A stretch of DNA of 64,000 nucleotides from Saccharothrix luteola (GCF_020859565.1 NZ_JAJHUO010000032.1:53140-117139); one strand, 5' to 3'. Positions 15,112-24,259 are shown, numbered from the stretch's first letter. A program made the numbers and translations. The notes: generated by a model from the letters alone, not told the origin.

Positions 15112-17406
15112 TCATCGCAGGGACTTCCGGGCGAGGTGGTCCTGCAGCCGCGCGTGCCGGAACTGGTACACCGGACCGGTCCGGCGGACGATGCCCAGCC
15201 GGTGGGCGTCGTCCAGGAAACCCAGGAGCCGTCGGGGGACTTGCCGGCGGGCACGCAGCGCGAGCACCGCCACCAGGTACCGCCCGCTGGGCTGGTGAGC
15301 CCCGACCCCGAGTGCGATCGCGAGGGTGACGAGGACCCCGACCACAAGCCCGGTCGGCGATCCCCAGGTCCCGCCGATCACGTCCTGGACCCAGAACGCG
15401 AGGCCGATCACGAATCCGCCCACGACCGCCTTGAGGCACACCAGCCGCACGTCGCGGCGGAACGCGGTGACCGGAGTCCGCGGCCGGTCGTCGGCCTGCG
15501 GGGTCTCGGCCCAGTCGACCAGCCCGACCGCGAGCCAGGTGGCGCCTCCGAACACCAGGGCGAACACCAGTCCGGACCACAGCCCGTCGGAGGTCTCGCC
15601 CGCCGCGCCGAGCACGCCGCCGAACACGAGCCCGGCCGAGAACCCGGGCACGAACCGGAGCACCAGGCCACCACCGGCCCACCTCGTGAGCTCGCGCACG
15701 AGCGACCGGGTTCGACCGCGCAGCCGCAGATCCGCGTACGCCGGCGTCTCCCGCGGGGTGAACCCGACGGCCCGCGCCGCCAGCACGCCGACGATCACCA
15801 CCGGGATGCCGCCCGCGACCAGGAACACCAGTCCCACCACGGGTTCACCGGCGACGAGTCCCGCGCCGACGGCGGCGCCCAGCAGGCTGAACCCGAACGC
15901 GAGACCGGCCACGTGCCCGATCGTGAGCCCGCGGGCGAACCCGACGACCAAGCCGAACACGAGCCCGACCAAGGGGCCGAGGAGAGCGCCGTTGACGGGC
16001 CCGACGAGGAGCCCTTCGCCCACCGCCACCGCGAGCCCCAGCACGACTCCGGCGATGAGCCCCGACGCGACCGCGACGCGGTGTCGCGCCGCGCGGTGCA
16101 GCCGCCACCAGGCGAAGTCCCGGCTGCCGATCGTGGTCAGGTGGTGGGCGAGGAACGTCAGCCACCTCGTCGCGTCGGTCGGCTCCCAGGCCCGCCGGGG
16201 CCGGAACACGTGCTCACCGTCGCGGGGCGGGTTGACGGTGACGAGCGCGGCCACCAGGTGGTCGAGCAGGTGCTCGACCACCGCGTCCGCACTCGGGAAC
16301 CGGCCGCGGTCGCACAGCTCGGCCGGGTGCGTGCCGGTGTCGACGTAGACCTTGCGGAGCAACCACAGCGCCAGCGGGGTGGACAACGCCTCGGTGACCG
16401 GGCCGCGCCGATCGCCGGTGAGGGTCGTCAGCAGACCGCGCCAGTCGGCCGCGGCGCCCGGCGGGAGGCACCCGGCGAGGTAGTCGGCGGCGTCGGCGGG
16501 GGTGAGCGGGTCCGGCTCGATGACCGCGCCGCCGGTGAGCACGTCCCCGCCCGGCGCGGTGACGGCCGCCTGGTACTCCGCGGTGCGGCAGGTGAGCACG
16601 AGCGGATCCGCGGCGACCTCGTTCAGGCGCAGCAGCACCGCTGGGCGGACGCGCTCGGGCAGCTCGTCCAGACCGTCCAGGATCGGCAGGACCCGCCGCC
16701 CGGTCACCAGGGAGCGGGCGGCGTCCGGACCGAACGCGGTCGCGCGCAACGCCGGGTAGTCCTCGGCCAGCCGGTGGGTCAGCCACTCGTGGAGCGTCTC
16801 GGCGCCGGGATCCCAATCGGACAGGGAGAGGAGCACGGGCACGGGTTCACCGGGCTCCGCGTGGTCGAGCAGTTCGCGGAGCAGCAACAAGGCCAGCGTG
16901 GTCTTGCCCGTGCCCGGCTCGCCCAGGATCACGAGCCGCCGGCGCTTCAGGTCCCGGAACCGCGCGGCGATGTCGCCGATGCGGTCGGTCCGCCCCGTGA
17001 ACCGGTGGCGCCCACGACCGAGCAGGACGCGCAACCGGCTCTCGTGCGCGACGTGCTCGACGTGATCCGCGACGTCCAGCTCGGTGAACCGCCAGCGCAC
17101 CGCGAGCGGGCCCGGGTCGTCCAGCTGACGGACGTCGATCTCGTCGCGCCACTGACCGAGCACCTGGCCCGCCAGCTGGCGCTGGGCGGCGTCGGCCTGC
17201 TCCGCGGTCGAGGTCGTGAGCGTCACGAGCGGTGGCCGGCGCGCCCAGAGGACGAGCCCGAGCAGGAGCGGCGTCAGCGCCGCCACGAGGCTGCCGACAC
17301 TGGCCGCCGACTGCAGCCCGTTCGGGGAGCCGAGGGCACGGACGAGCACGGTCACCACGGCCACCAGCGCGACCGCCACGACCGCCCACCGCCGCCAACC
17401 CGTCAC
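15112..17406 (-). CDS. Membrane-anchored NACHT/STAND ATPase
   Basis: 764 aa. Two N-terminal membrane helices (about residues 8-24 and 36-54) precede a NACHT domain with Walker A LGEPGTGKTT (Lys168), Walker B VLPILDGLDELPE near 225 and a sensor-1 stretch PLVLTCRTAEYQ near 255. Residues about 420-700 form many glycine-rich membrane helices. The C-terminus LGFLDDAHRLGIVRRTGPVY plus FRHARLQDHLA closely resembles the end of the second NACHT in this window (58538-60622). It heads a three-gene operon with an unknown protein and a NUDIX hydrolase. A defence or signalling role is inferred; there is no obvious effector domain, so the membrane part may be the effector. Confidence 0.85.
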   Translation of the reverse strand: MTGWRRWAVVAVALVAVVTVLVRALGSPNGLQSAASVGSLVAALTPLLLGLVLWARRPPLVTLTTSTAEQADAAQRQLAGQVLGQWRDEIDVRQLDDPGPLAVRWRFTELDVADHVEHVAHESRLRVLLGRGRHRFTGRTDRIGDIAARFRDLKRRRLVILGEPGTGKTTLALLLLRELLDHAEPGEPVPVLLSLSDWDPGAETLHEWLTHRLAEDYPALRATAFGPDAARSLVTGRRVLPILDGLDELPERVRPAVLLRLNEVAADPLVLTCRTAEYQAAVTAPGGDVLTGGAVIEPDPLTPADAADYLAGCLPPGAAADWRGLLTTLTGDRRGPVTEALSTPLALWLLRKVYVDTGTHPAELCDRGRFPSADAVVEHLLDHLVAALVTVNPPRDGEHVFRPRRAWEPTDATRWLTFLAHHLTTIGSRDFAWWRLHRAARHRVAVASGLIAGVVLGLAVAVGEGLLVGPVNGALLGPLVGLVFGLVVGFARGLTIGHVAGLAFGFSLLGAAVGAGLVAGEPVVGLVFLVAGGIPVVIVGVLAARAVGFTPRETPAYADLRLRGRTRSLVRELTRWAGGGLVLRFVPGFSAGLVFGGVLGAAGETSDGLWSGLVFALVFGGATWLAVGLVDWAETPQADDRPRTPVTAFRRDVRLVCLKAVVGGFVIGLAFWVQDVIGGTWGSPTGLVVGVLVTLAIALGVGAHQPSGRYLVAVLALRARRQVPRRLLGFLDDAHRLGIVRRTGPVYQFRHARLQDHLARKSLR

Positions 17407-17774
17407 ATCACCTATCTCGCCGCCGGGCGATCGGCGTTAGCCCTTCCGCACCCGCTGCACCCGATCGGGTCTCCGCCTCCCGCCAAGTCGACCGAGCCCA
17501 CGGAACACACGCGCCGTTCCGCCGCACGCCGCCCGTCTATCCGCTCATCGGTACGTGCGTTCGTTCGCCGACGCCCGATCAGCGGCATGTTCGCAGGCAC
17601 CGCTGTTGCCCGTGGTCACTCCCGTTGCCGGGTTGCGAGGTCGATGGCGCGCTGCATCGCGATGCCGAGGGGTCGACCGGTGCGCAGGGCTGTTTGTCCG
17701 GCCGCGAGGACGGCCCCGGCGCCGGCGCCGACGATCGCGGCGGCGTCGATGTCGTCGAGTTCGTCGGTGCAGGT
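17407..17774. other. Degenerate region without an intact gene
   Basis: No intact gene is supported. On the minus strand an open stretch ending at 17616 reads DDIDAAAIVGAGAGAVLAAG and could be the C-terminal remnant of an unknown protein, but nothing upstream of it fits. The region borders a decayed N-acetyltransferase, so it is probably a rearrangement scar. Confidence 0.35.
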
Positions 17775-18135
17775 CTGCCGGAGTGCGGCGGGACGCGTTC
17801 CTCGAGCCGCTGCCGTTGCGGGAGGGTGCGCACCGGCAGGGGAAGCTGACCTACCGGATGGAGCGCCTCGACACCGGGACGTGGCGGATGCACCAAGTGC
17901 TCGTGGCTCAACACCACCGCGACGACCACGAGCTGGCCCCTCCGCGCGCGCACGATCACCCGCGCCGGGCCGCACGGCGCCGATCGACGCACGTTGTCCA
18001 CTCCGGACGAGTTCGCCGAGGCGCTGACCGAGTTCCGGATACCGCTGGACGACATCCAGCCCGAACAGCTGACCGCGCTCTGGGAGAAGACCGCCCGCCA
18101 GCACGAGGCCTGGCCGGCCATCCAAGCACGGGCAG
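17775..18135 (+). pseudogene. C-terminal remnant of an arylamine N-acetyltransferase
   Basis: One frame reads FLEPLPLREGAHRQGKLTYR and MERLDTGTWRMHQ. A second frame then gives LSTPDEFAEALTEFRIPLDD and LWEKTARQHEAWPAI. Together these match the C-terminal third of NAT enzymes, which transfer acetyl from acetyl-CoA to arylamines or close macrolactams. The catalytic Cys-His-Asp part is missing and the two segments are out of frame with a deletion between them. It is a clear non-functional remnant. Confidence 0.6.
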
Positions 18136-18208
18136 TGCGGACCCGAGCACGAGGAGCCACTCCGGCGGGGCAGTGGCACCGGACGTGCCACTCGACTGCT
18201 CGCGATCA

Positions 18209-19462
18209 CTAGCAGGGCACGGCCGAGGCGCCCAGTGCCGCCACCGGCGTGTCGCCGGCGAGGTTGCCGAGCGTGACCGGTACGCGCACGCAGTTGTCGT
18301 TCTCGTCGAGCTCGCGCAGCTTGTTCACGGGGTCGACGCGGGTGACGAGCGCGTACGTGCCATCCGCCAGACCGCTGACCTCGATCATCTGGTCCGGGAG
18401 CGCCCACCAGTACTCGTCCGCCCAGCCCCGGGCGATGCCGTTCCTGAACGCGTCGACGCCGGGCGGCGAGTCGGGTTCGGGGGCGAAGCAGCGGGGCGCC
18501 GGGTAGCTCTGGGGCGCGCTGCCCTTCCGGTCCCACCACGCCAGTTCGGTGTCGGCCATGCAGAAGCCGTTCTTCTTCCCCACGGCCGCGGGCGCGGTCC
18601 CGGTCGGCTGCCCGTCGGCGTCCACCGCCCACAGCTCGGAGACGGAGAAGTCCTCGAAGTGGTAGTGGGAGTGGATCGGGTGGTAGCGCATCGCGCCCAC
18701 GGACGCGAGCTCGGTGAACGTCCCGTCGGAACGGTGGACGCGCTGGACGCCGGGCACCTCGTCGGGCCGCTGCCCGGCGGGCGTGCGGTAGCGGACGTCC
18801 ACCGGCCCCTCGCCGGTGTTGGCCATGGCCTGGCCGAACCGCAGGCACAACCGCGCGTGCTGCTCCTCGACCTCGCTGCCGAAGCACGACGAGCCCGGTT
18901 CGGCCGCGTCCCCGAAGATCGGCGGCGGCGTGTCGAAGGTCGCGAACCGCTGCGGCAGCGCCTCCAGGTTGGGCAGGAGGTCGCGCGGCGCGGGTTCGAC
19001 GGGGGAATCCTCGTTCTCCACCAACCCCTCGTACCGCACGGTGGGTGACGCCAACTCGGGCACGAACGGGTTCTGGAAGACGTAGACGGTGTAGCGGGCG
19101 GTGGCCTTGGGCAGCCAGACCGAGCGGGACGTGCCGATCTGCGCCTCGGTGAGCGCGATCCGGCGACCGCGCTCGTAGACCGCGAAACCCAGGCTGTCGT
19201 CAACCGTGGCACCGACCGTGCGGATCGCCACCTCGACCCCACCGGGCCGGTCCCGCAACCGCGCGGGCAGCCGCACCACCACCTCGACCCGGTCACACCC
19301 CACCCGGCATTCGGGCACGTCCCGGGCCCGCCGGTCGTCCCGTCCGACCGAGCCGTGCCAGGCCACCGACCGGTCCGAGTCGACCACCACACCCGTACCG
19401 GCGGGAAGCGGGACGGTCAGGAGCGACACCAACGCCGACATGACCGCGAACACCCCTGTCAT
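18209..19462 (-). CDS. Secreted lysyl oxidase-like copper protein
   Basis: 417 aa with an N-terminal hydrophobic stretch (VFAVMSALVSLLTVPLPAG) that reads as a signal peptide. The core segment near residue 265 (YHPIHSHYHFEDFSVSEL) has the histidine cluster of the lysyl oxidase fold, followed by KKNGFCMADTE and a late NDNCV segment that resemble bacterial PF01186 members. Eukaryotic relatives oxidise lysine amines with copper and a lysine-tyrosyl quinone; bacterial ones are poorly studied. The N-terminal 170 residues are beta-rich and may bind the cell wall. It stands alone. Confidence 0.75.
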   Translation of the reverse strand: MTGVFAVMSALVSLLTVPLPAGTGVVVDSDRSVAWHGSVGRDDRRARDVPECRVGCDRVEVVVRLPARLRDRPGGVEVAIRTVGATVDDSLGFAVYERGRRIALTEAQIGTSRSVWLPKATARYTVYVFQNPFVPELASPTVRYEGLVENEDSPVEPAPRDLLPNLEALPQRFATFDTPPPIFGDAAEPGSSCFGSEVEEQHARLCLRFGQAMANTGEGPVDVRYRTPAGQRPDEVPGVQRVHRSDGTFTELASVGAMRYHPIHSHYHFEDFSVSELWAVDADGQPTGTAPAAVGKKNGFCMADTELAWWDRKGSAPQSYPAPRCFAPEPDSPPGVDAFRNGIARGWADEYWWALPDQMIEVSGLADGTYALVTRVDPVNKLRELDENDNCVRVPVTLGNLAGDTPVAALGASAVPC

Positions 19463-19710
19463 ACGGGTCAGCCTCCCGCAACCGCGCGACGGCTGTCAGC
19501 TCCCGCACCCCGATCGGGTGCGACGCCGAGAGGGGACATCCACCCGTCAGGTTGAGCTCAGGGCTTGTCGTCCACCGGACGGTGCGGGAGCGGGCCTTAC
19601 CAGCTGGTCCACCGTGAATCGGCAGGAGCGGACGTCGGAGCAGCGGGTGCCGCCTTGCCGGCTCACCACCCGACTACGACGCGGTCGAACCCGTCCCGCG
19701 TGCCAGGGCT

Positions 19711-20124
19711 TCAGCGCTCCCTGAGGTCACGCCACCAGTCCACGTCGACGACCAGCTCGTTCCTGTCGAGCAGGCGGCGCTCGAACTCGGTGACGTCCAC
19801 CGGCCGCGGGAGAATGTCCATCGCCGCGGTGATTTCGGCCGGCAGTCTGACGTCGTGCGCCTCGACGTAGTGCGCGAGACCTTCCGGCCAGACGAACCGA
19901 ACGCCGTCCGTCAGCTCCGCACTACCGTTCGCCTGCCCGCAGATGCGACAAAGTGACGTGCCGGCGGCGGCGACGAACACGCTCCCGCCCCGAAGGTATT
20001 CCACCACTCGATCGCGCAGCACGGGGTCGGGCGAGTGATCGACGAACGACCGGACGTCAGGCCAATCCGGTGCCTCAGGACCGAGCCAGTACCCGATCAA
20101 CCGCAGGCTCCAGGTCGCGTTCAC
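19711..20124 (-). CDS. Conserved hypothetical protein with a CxxC pair
   Basis: 137 aa from a GTG. The central CRICGQANGSAELTDGVRFV and WPEGLAHYVEAHDVRLP segments look like a conserved actinobacterial family whose function is unknown. The CxxC could bind a metal. The preceding 250 bases (19463-19710) hold nothing recognisable. Confidence 0.6.
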   Translation of the reverse strand: MNATWSLRLIGYWLGPEAPDWPDVRSFVDHSPDPVLRDRVVEYLRGGSVFVAAAGTSLCRICGQANGSAELTDGVRFVWPEGLAHYVEAHDVRLPAEITAAMDILPRPVDVTEFERRLLDRNELVVDVDWWRDLRER

Positions 20125-20228
20125 CGCGTCATCGTGGCGGGTGCGTACCCGGAGTTCAAGGTCAGCGGATGTCCGCTCGGCGGCGGCATCGGACGTTCAC
20201 GGCACCGGTCACCCGACCGGTTCGCTGT

Positions 20229-20567
20229 TCAGGGGATCGGTTGGAGGGCGGTCACAGAGACGTCGAACACGAAGGGCTCGCCGTGGCGATCGCTCACCCA
20301 TCGGGTGCTGACCGTGGCGACGTCGTGGTGCACGTGGTCGATCGTGCATCGCACGAGGGCCGGCCTCGGATAGGCCGCGTCCGGCGTCAGGTCGTCGCCG
20401 TTGTCGAAGTAGGCGACCTTGCCGACCAGTTGGTGCGACCTTCCCCGGACGTCGGTCAACTCCACGAGGATCAGGCCGGGCTGGGGCTCGTCGGTGAGCC
20501 AGCAGACCGCGGTGGCGGCGAGATCGCAGTCATCCCCGTTGGCCGGCGCAGGTTCCACGACCCTCAC
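20229..20567 (-). CDS. Hypothetical protein
   Basis: 112 aa from a GTG at 20567 (a second GTG at 20558 is also possible). Mostly beta-strand in appearance, with PGLILVELTDVRGRSHQLVG and VRCTIDHVHHDVATVSTRW segments. No family is recognised. It is followed on the same strand by an orphan gene of another hypothetical protein at 19711-20124. Confidence 0.55.
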   Translation of the reverse strand: MRVVEPAPANGDDCDLAATAVCWLTDEPQPGLILVELTDVRGRSHQLVGKVAYFDNGDDLTPDAAYPRPALVRCTIDHVHHDVATVSTRWVSDRHGEPFVFDVSVTALQPIP

Positions 20568-20787
20568 ACTACGACCTGAACTACACCGCGTACGCACATC
20601 GGCATGACCGCATATCGACTCATGTCGTGGAAGCCACGGATCATCCGGCTGATCGACAGCGATCAGTTGCCGGACGTCGAACCTCGATCTGACGCGCACG
20701 CGTGTGTGACCACCGGGCAGAAGCGCGGCGGTCGTCGCCACAGCCTGGCCTGTCCTGAGCCTGCGGTCGGGGTGGACGGGCGGCGGT

Positions 20788-21069
20788 TCAGCGCAGGTCG
20801 ACCTCGATGTGGTGTTCCGACAACATGTCGAGCAGGTATGACAAGGGAATCGCCGGAGCAGGCTTGCGCCGGTCGTGGCCGACGACCAGGCGGTCGGCTG
20901 CGATGGCCGAGTCGTGCCACACCAGTCGGAACGGTGGGTGTGCGCCGAACTGCCCGGTGACGCACTCGTCGAGCGCGTCGAGGTTCCAGCCGAAGTAGCC
21001 GCCCGGGCCGTTGATCGCCTCACCCATCGCACAAGTTGTTCCGGGCCGACGAACCATCGGCGGCGACAT
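20788..21069 (-). CDS. Barstar-family protein, possibly N-terminally altered
   Basis: 93 aa. INGPGGYFGWNLDALDECVT plus FRLVWHDSAIA are the diagnostic parts of the barstar fold, the inhibitor of barnase-type RNases. The start is ATG at 21069, 7 nt after the stop of the upstream fusion gene. The first 20 residues do not resemble the usual barstar beta-strand; another frame gives a plausible alternative (WFVGPEQLVRWV), so a frameshift near 21,020 may have damaged the N-terminus. No barnase-like gene is adjacent. Confidence 0.65.
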   Translation of the reverse strand: MSPPMVRRPGTTCAMGEAINGPGGYFGWNLDALDECVTGQFGAHPPFRLVWHDSAIAADRLVVGHDRRKPAPAIPLSYLLDMLSEHHIEVDLR

Positions 21070-21076
21070 GTGGCGG

Positions 21077-21721
21077 TCACTCGCGGCCCACCCAGGTGGC
21101 CACGTCGACCTCGTTGCCCTCGGCGTCGGCCAGTGTCCACCACTCGGGCGCGTGCCGGTCGCTCACGAGACGCCCGCCGGCGGCGATCGCGGCCGCGACC
21201 CGCGCCTCCGCCTGGTCGTGCGGCACGGAGACGTCGACGTGGATCCGGTTGCGCTGCGGACGCGGCGCGTCCATCCCCTGGAACCACAGCGACGGTCCCC
21301 GGCGACGCGGATCGAGCAGGTCCTCGTCACCGACCTGCTCGTACCCGAGCACGGCCCGCCAGAACGGCATCACCGTCGCGCTCACGAGCGCGTCGACGGA
21401 GATCTGCACGGCCTGCACGGCGGACGGGTCGGCGGGCAGGCCCAGCTCGCGCGCCGCCGCCGAGATCCGCCGGGCCAGCTCGACGTCTCTTCGGTCCTGG
21501 CCGCCGAAACCCACCGGCGGCAGGCACACCGTCACGCCTGCCGGTCGGAGGTCGACCTCCGGGTCACGGCCCGCGGCCAGCCCGCCGATGGCGTCCACCA
21601 AGGCGACGCCCGCCGTGAACGAGTCGACCCGGAAGTGGGCGCACGCCCCGGAGAACAGCACCCGCCAGTCCTCGACGCCCTCGGCCTCGTGGAACTGCCG
21701 CGGCGAGATCCGATCCGTCAT
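21077..21721 (-). CDS. Fused pterin carbinolamine dehydratase-like / VOC domain protein
   Basis: 214 aa. Residues about 1-90 match the pterin-4a-carbinolamine dehydratase fold (ISPRQFHEAEGVEDWRVLFS, then AHFRVDSFTAGVALVDAI), and residues 105-214 match a glyoxalase/bleomycin-resistance (VOC) domain (WRAVLGYEQVGDEDLLDPRR, HVDVSVPHDQAEARV). In actinobacteria this fusion is common and of unknown substrate. It is coupled to the barstar-like gene downstream. Confidence 0.75.
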   Translation of the reverse strand: MTDRISPRQFHEAEGVEDWRVLFSGACAHFRVDSFTAGVALVDAIGGLAAGRDPEVDLRPAGVTVCLPPVGFGGQDRRDVELARRISAAARELGLPADPSAVQAVQISVDALVSATVMPFWRAVLGYEQVGDEDLLDPRRRGPSLWFQGMDAPRPQRNRIHVDVSVPHDQAEARVAAAIAAGGRLVSDRHAPEWWTLADAEGNEVDVATWVGRE

Positions 21722-21813
21722 CCGCCCGATCCAACCGCAATGCCCCGATCAACGTGCGGACAACGGTAAATCGGGAGCGACGGGCGTGCGCGGCCGATAC
21801 GATCCCGCCACCT

Positions 21814-21885
21814 CATGGAGTAGATCAGTGGCAGATCGCCCCGCTCCGGACGGGGAGGGCGCGGGTTCGATTCCCGCCTCCATGT
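21814..21885 (+). tRNA. tRNA-like cloverleaf, anticodon CCG (Arg)
   Basis: All four stems pair perfectly: acceptor CATGGAG/CTCCATG, D-stem GATC/GATC, anticodon stem CCCCG/CGGGG and T-stem GCGGG/CCCGC. Loops are AGTGGCA (D), CTCCGGA (anticodon, CCG at 34-36) and TTCGATT (T). Conserved positions T8, A14, G18G19, T33 and the T-loop are present. Total 72 nt; CCA is not encoded and base 73 is T. The C1-G72 pair, T73, and lack of A20 are unusual for arginine tRNA, so it may be a divergent or specialised tRNA. It lies 21 nt before the GTG of the next gene. Confidence 0.75.
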
Positions 21886-21906
21886 CCGCCAACCGTGGAG
21901 TCCACC

Positions 21907-24216
21907 GTGTCCGACCAGTTCCGCACCGCTTCCCCCGGTTACGCGACCGGTCAGCTGGCGCGGGCGTTGGACGCGGTGGCCTCCGCGCACGGCGAGGCCG
22001 ACGGTGAGCGCGCGCTGCGCAAGGTGCGGCGCTGGGAGGACGTCGTCAACGGGATGGCCGACGGCACGCTCGCGGTCGGCTCCCGCACCCCTGTCGCGAA
22101 CACCCCGGCGTGGGTGACGCTCGAAGTCGCGCACGGCGGCTTCGCGACGGGCCGGTACCTGGCCGAGGCGCCGTTGTCCGAGGACGAGACGGCGCGCGTC
22201 GCGTCCCTCCCGGACGACGTGCCCGGCCGGAACGCGCGGGAACGGCTCAACCTCTGGTACCTCGGCGACGCGGGCCAGGCCGAGCTGCTGGACGCGATCC
22301 GCGGCGGGCGCTTCCGGGTCGAGGTGCCGGAGGACGCGGCGCTGCCGGTCGTGGCGCTGCTGCTGGACACGGGTTTCCCGGAGCAGGCCCTCGACCTGAT
22401 CGCCGAACTGCGCCCGCTGATGCACCGGCTTCGGCTGACGCCGCGCTTCGCGCCGATCGCCCGGCCGTCGGACTCCGCCGTCCGCCTCACGTCGGTGAAG
22501 GACGCCGCCGCGTCGCTGCGCTCCGTGCGGGTGCCGGCGCGGATCGCCACCATGCGCGACACGGTGACCGTGTGGGACCCGCTGTACGACCGGCTGGTCG
22601 CGTTGTGGTGCCGCACCGTCGACGGCGAGCTGCCGCACCTCGCCGCGGACGGGACCGTGCGCGGCGGTTGGCCGTGTCGCACGTGGCCGGCCGAGTGGGC
22701 GGCGGCGAGGGCCCAGTGGCTCGCGGACTTCGCCGAGGCGTCCCGCACCCACCCGCTCTCGGGCAGGCAGGCCCACCCGAAGCACAACTTCGCGAGACTA
22801 CGCCACGCCCTGGAGTCCTGTCCGGACGGCAGCGACGCGCTCACCGCGCGGGAGGTCGGCCGGCTCCGCCGCGCCATCGCGAACACGGTGAGCCGCCGGG
22901 GCGCGCCGGACTCCGACCGGCGCGACGCGTGGCGCACCGCCGGGGCGGCGTCCGTCGCGGCGCCGACCAGGGCCGCGCTCGCCGGCGTGCTCGCGAGCAG
23001 GCTGGACCGGTACCCGGCCGACGGCGGCCTGCCGTCGCTCGACGTCGCGTCGGCCCCGGTGTCCGAAGCCGAGACGACCGCCGAGGTCCCCCGCGGCACG
23101 ACGATGCCGGACCGCCTGGTGCACAAGGCGGCGCGAGCGCTCGAAGCACCGGCGGACGAGCTGGTGCGCCTCGGCGTGATCACGTCGGGGGAAACGCTGG
23201 CCCTCGTGCTGCCGCAGCTCACCTCGCGGCTGCTCGGCACGGCGATCGACGACCCGGTCGTGGCAGGGCTGTACGAGCAGACCTACACGGCGTTCCGGCG
23301 TCGTCGCGGCCTGCTGCTGCTCAACCTCGAACACCAGGTGCGGTTCACCGAGCTGCCGTGGGTGCGGGCGCTGGAGCCGCACCGGTCACCTCGGCCGGAC
23401 GGCGCCGCGGCGGCTTGCGGCGCGCTGCGGCAGGTCACGATGCTGGCGCTGACCGCGTTCCCGCACGCGCTGCTGCCGAACCCGCTGGTGACCGAGCTCG
23501 GCGCGCTGGCGAAGCAGGCCGCGCTGGAGTTGCCGCTCGTGGAGGAGGTGGCCGCGGACATCTTCACGGGCCGCTTCACCACCAAGTGGCGTGACGCCGC
23601 GGTGGTGGCGAGCCGGCTGCTGGCCGACACCCCCTACGCGAACTACTACGACCTGCCGGCGGACTGGTCCGAGCCACCGCGCACGGTGCTGCACTGGGGC
23701 AAGCGGACCGCGCCGGACTTCGCGGCGCTGTGCCGGGAGCGGGCGGGCACCTCCGGTGGCTCGGTCGCGGCGAACGGCATGGTGCTGGAGCAGAGCCAGA
23801 TCCTGACCACGCACAACCTCGCCGTGCTGATCGACGGCCTGGACCTGACCGACGAGGTGCGCGAACGCGCGCCGGAGCTGGCGTGGCGCGCGTTCGGTTG
23901 GCTCGTCCGCCGGTTCGACCAGCGCCCGGACCACCGGCACGCGGCGTTGATCCAGGTGAAGAACGCCGCCTACGCGTGGCGGCAGGCCCTGTTCCTGCTC
24001 AGCTTCTGCGAGCCGGCCGTGCGGCTCTCCCAGGCGGAGAGGCTGGCGGGCGAGGTGCGCGGCACCGTGCTCCAGCCGGCGGTCGACGGTCTGCTGCACG
24101 TGCTCCACGGCGGCCGTTTCACGGCGGCCGGCACGGCGCGACACGGCTCAGGTCTGCGGTTCCTCGGCTGGTCCGACGGCTCGAACCCGTTCCTGGTCCA
24201 CCCCGGCCGCGGCTGA
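21907..24216 (+). CDS. Large hypothetical protein paired with a tRNA
   Basis: 769 aa from a GTG with GGAG six nucleotides upstream. The GTG is chosen because the open frame upstream runs through the tRNA. No family is recognised with confidence. The chain is mostly helical; distinctive segments include VLEQSQILTTHNLAVLIDGL near residue 628, WRAFGWLVRRFDQRPDHRH, and AAYAWRQALFLLSFCEP. No transmembrane segment, Walker motif or zinc site is evident. The tight placement behind a tRNA suggests co-transcription and a role linked to that RNA. It converges with a LuxR-type regulator over a shared hairpin. Confidence 0.7.
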   Translation: MSDQFRTASPGYATGQLARALDAVASAHGEADGERALRKVRRWEDVVNGMADGTLAVGSRTPVANTPAWVTLEVAHGGFATGRYLAEAPLSEDETARVASLPDDVPGRNARERLNLWYLGDAGQAELLDAIRGGRFRVEVPEDAALPVVALLLDTGFPEQALDLIAELRPLMHRLRLTPRFAPIARPSDSAVRLTSVKDAAASLRSVRVPARIATMRDTVTVWDPLYDRLVALWCRTVDGELPHLAADGTVRGGWPCRTWPAEWAAARAQWLADFAEASRTHPLSGRQAHPKHNFARLRHALESCPDGSDALTAREVGRLRRAIANTVSRRGAPDSDRRDAWRTAGAASVAAPTRAALAGVLASRLDRYPADGGLPSLDVASAPVSEAETTAEVPRGTTMPDRLVHKAARALEAPADELVRLGVITSGETLALVLPQLTSRLLGTAIDDPVVAGLYEQTYTAFRRRRGLLLLNLEHQVRFTELPWVRALEPHRSPRPDGAAAACGALRQVTMLALTAFPHALLPNPLVTELGALAKQAALELPLVEEVAADIFTGRFTTKWRDAAVVASRLLADTPYANYYDLPADWSEPPRTVLHWGKRTAPDFAALCRERAGTSGGSVAANGMVLEQSQILTTHNLAVLIDGLDLTDEVRERAPELAWRAFGWLVRRFDQRPDHRHAALIQVKNAAYAWRQALFLLSFCEPAVRLSQAERLAGEVRGTVLQPAVDGLLHVLHGGRFTAAGTARHGSGLRFLGWSDGSNPFLVHPGRG

Positions 24217-24259
24217 GCCGGCGAGGCGATCACCGGGCTCGCGCACGGCGCCGGCTCAG
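24213..24259. terminator. Shared terminator hairpin between convergent genes
   Basis: Perfect 11-bp inverted arms CTGAGCCGGCG (24213-24223) and CGCCGGCTCAG (24249-24259). Each arm includes the stop codon of one of the two convergent genes. Confidence 0.55.

Noticed and set aside
17616..17790. Minus-strand C-terminal-looking segment (DDIDAAAIVGAGAGAVLAAG)
   Set aside because: No start, no upstream match and no family recognised; kept only as a comment on the degenerate region.
14698..18027. 1109-codon plus-strand frame across the NACHT operon
   Set aside because: Opposite the NACHT and unknown genes; repetitive Pro/Arg/Thr composition without motifs.
21754..21906. N-terminal extension of the 769-aa protein through the tRNA
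   Set aside because: It would translate a perfect tRNA cloverleaf; the GTG at 21907 has its own GGAG.
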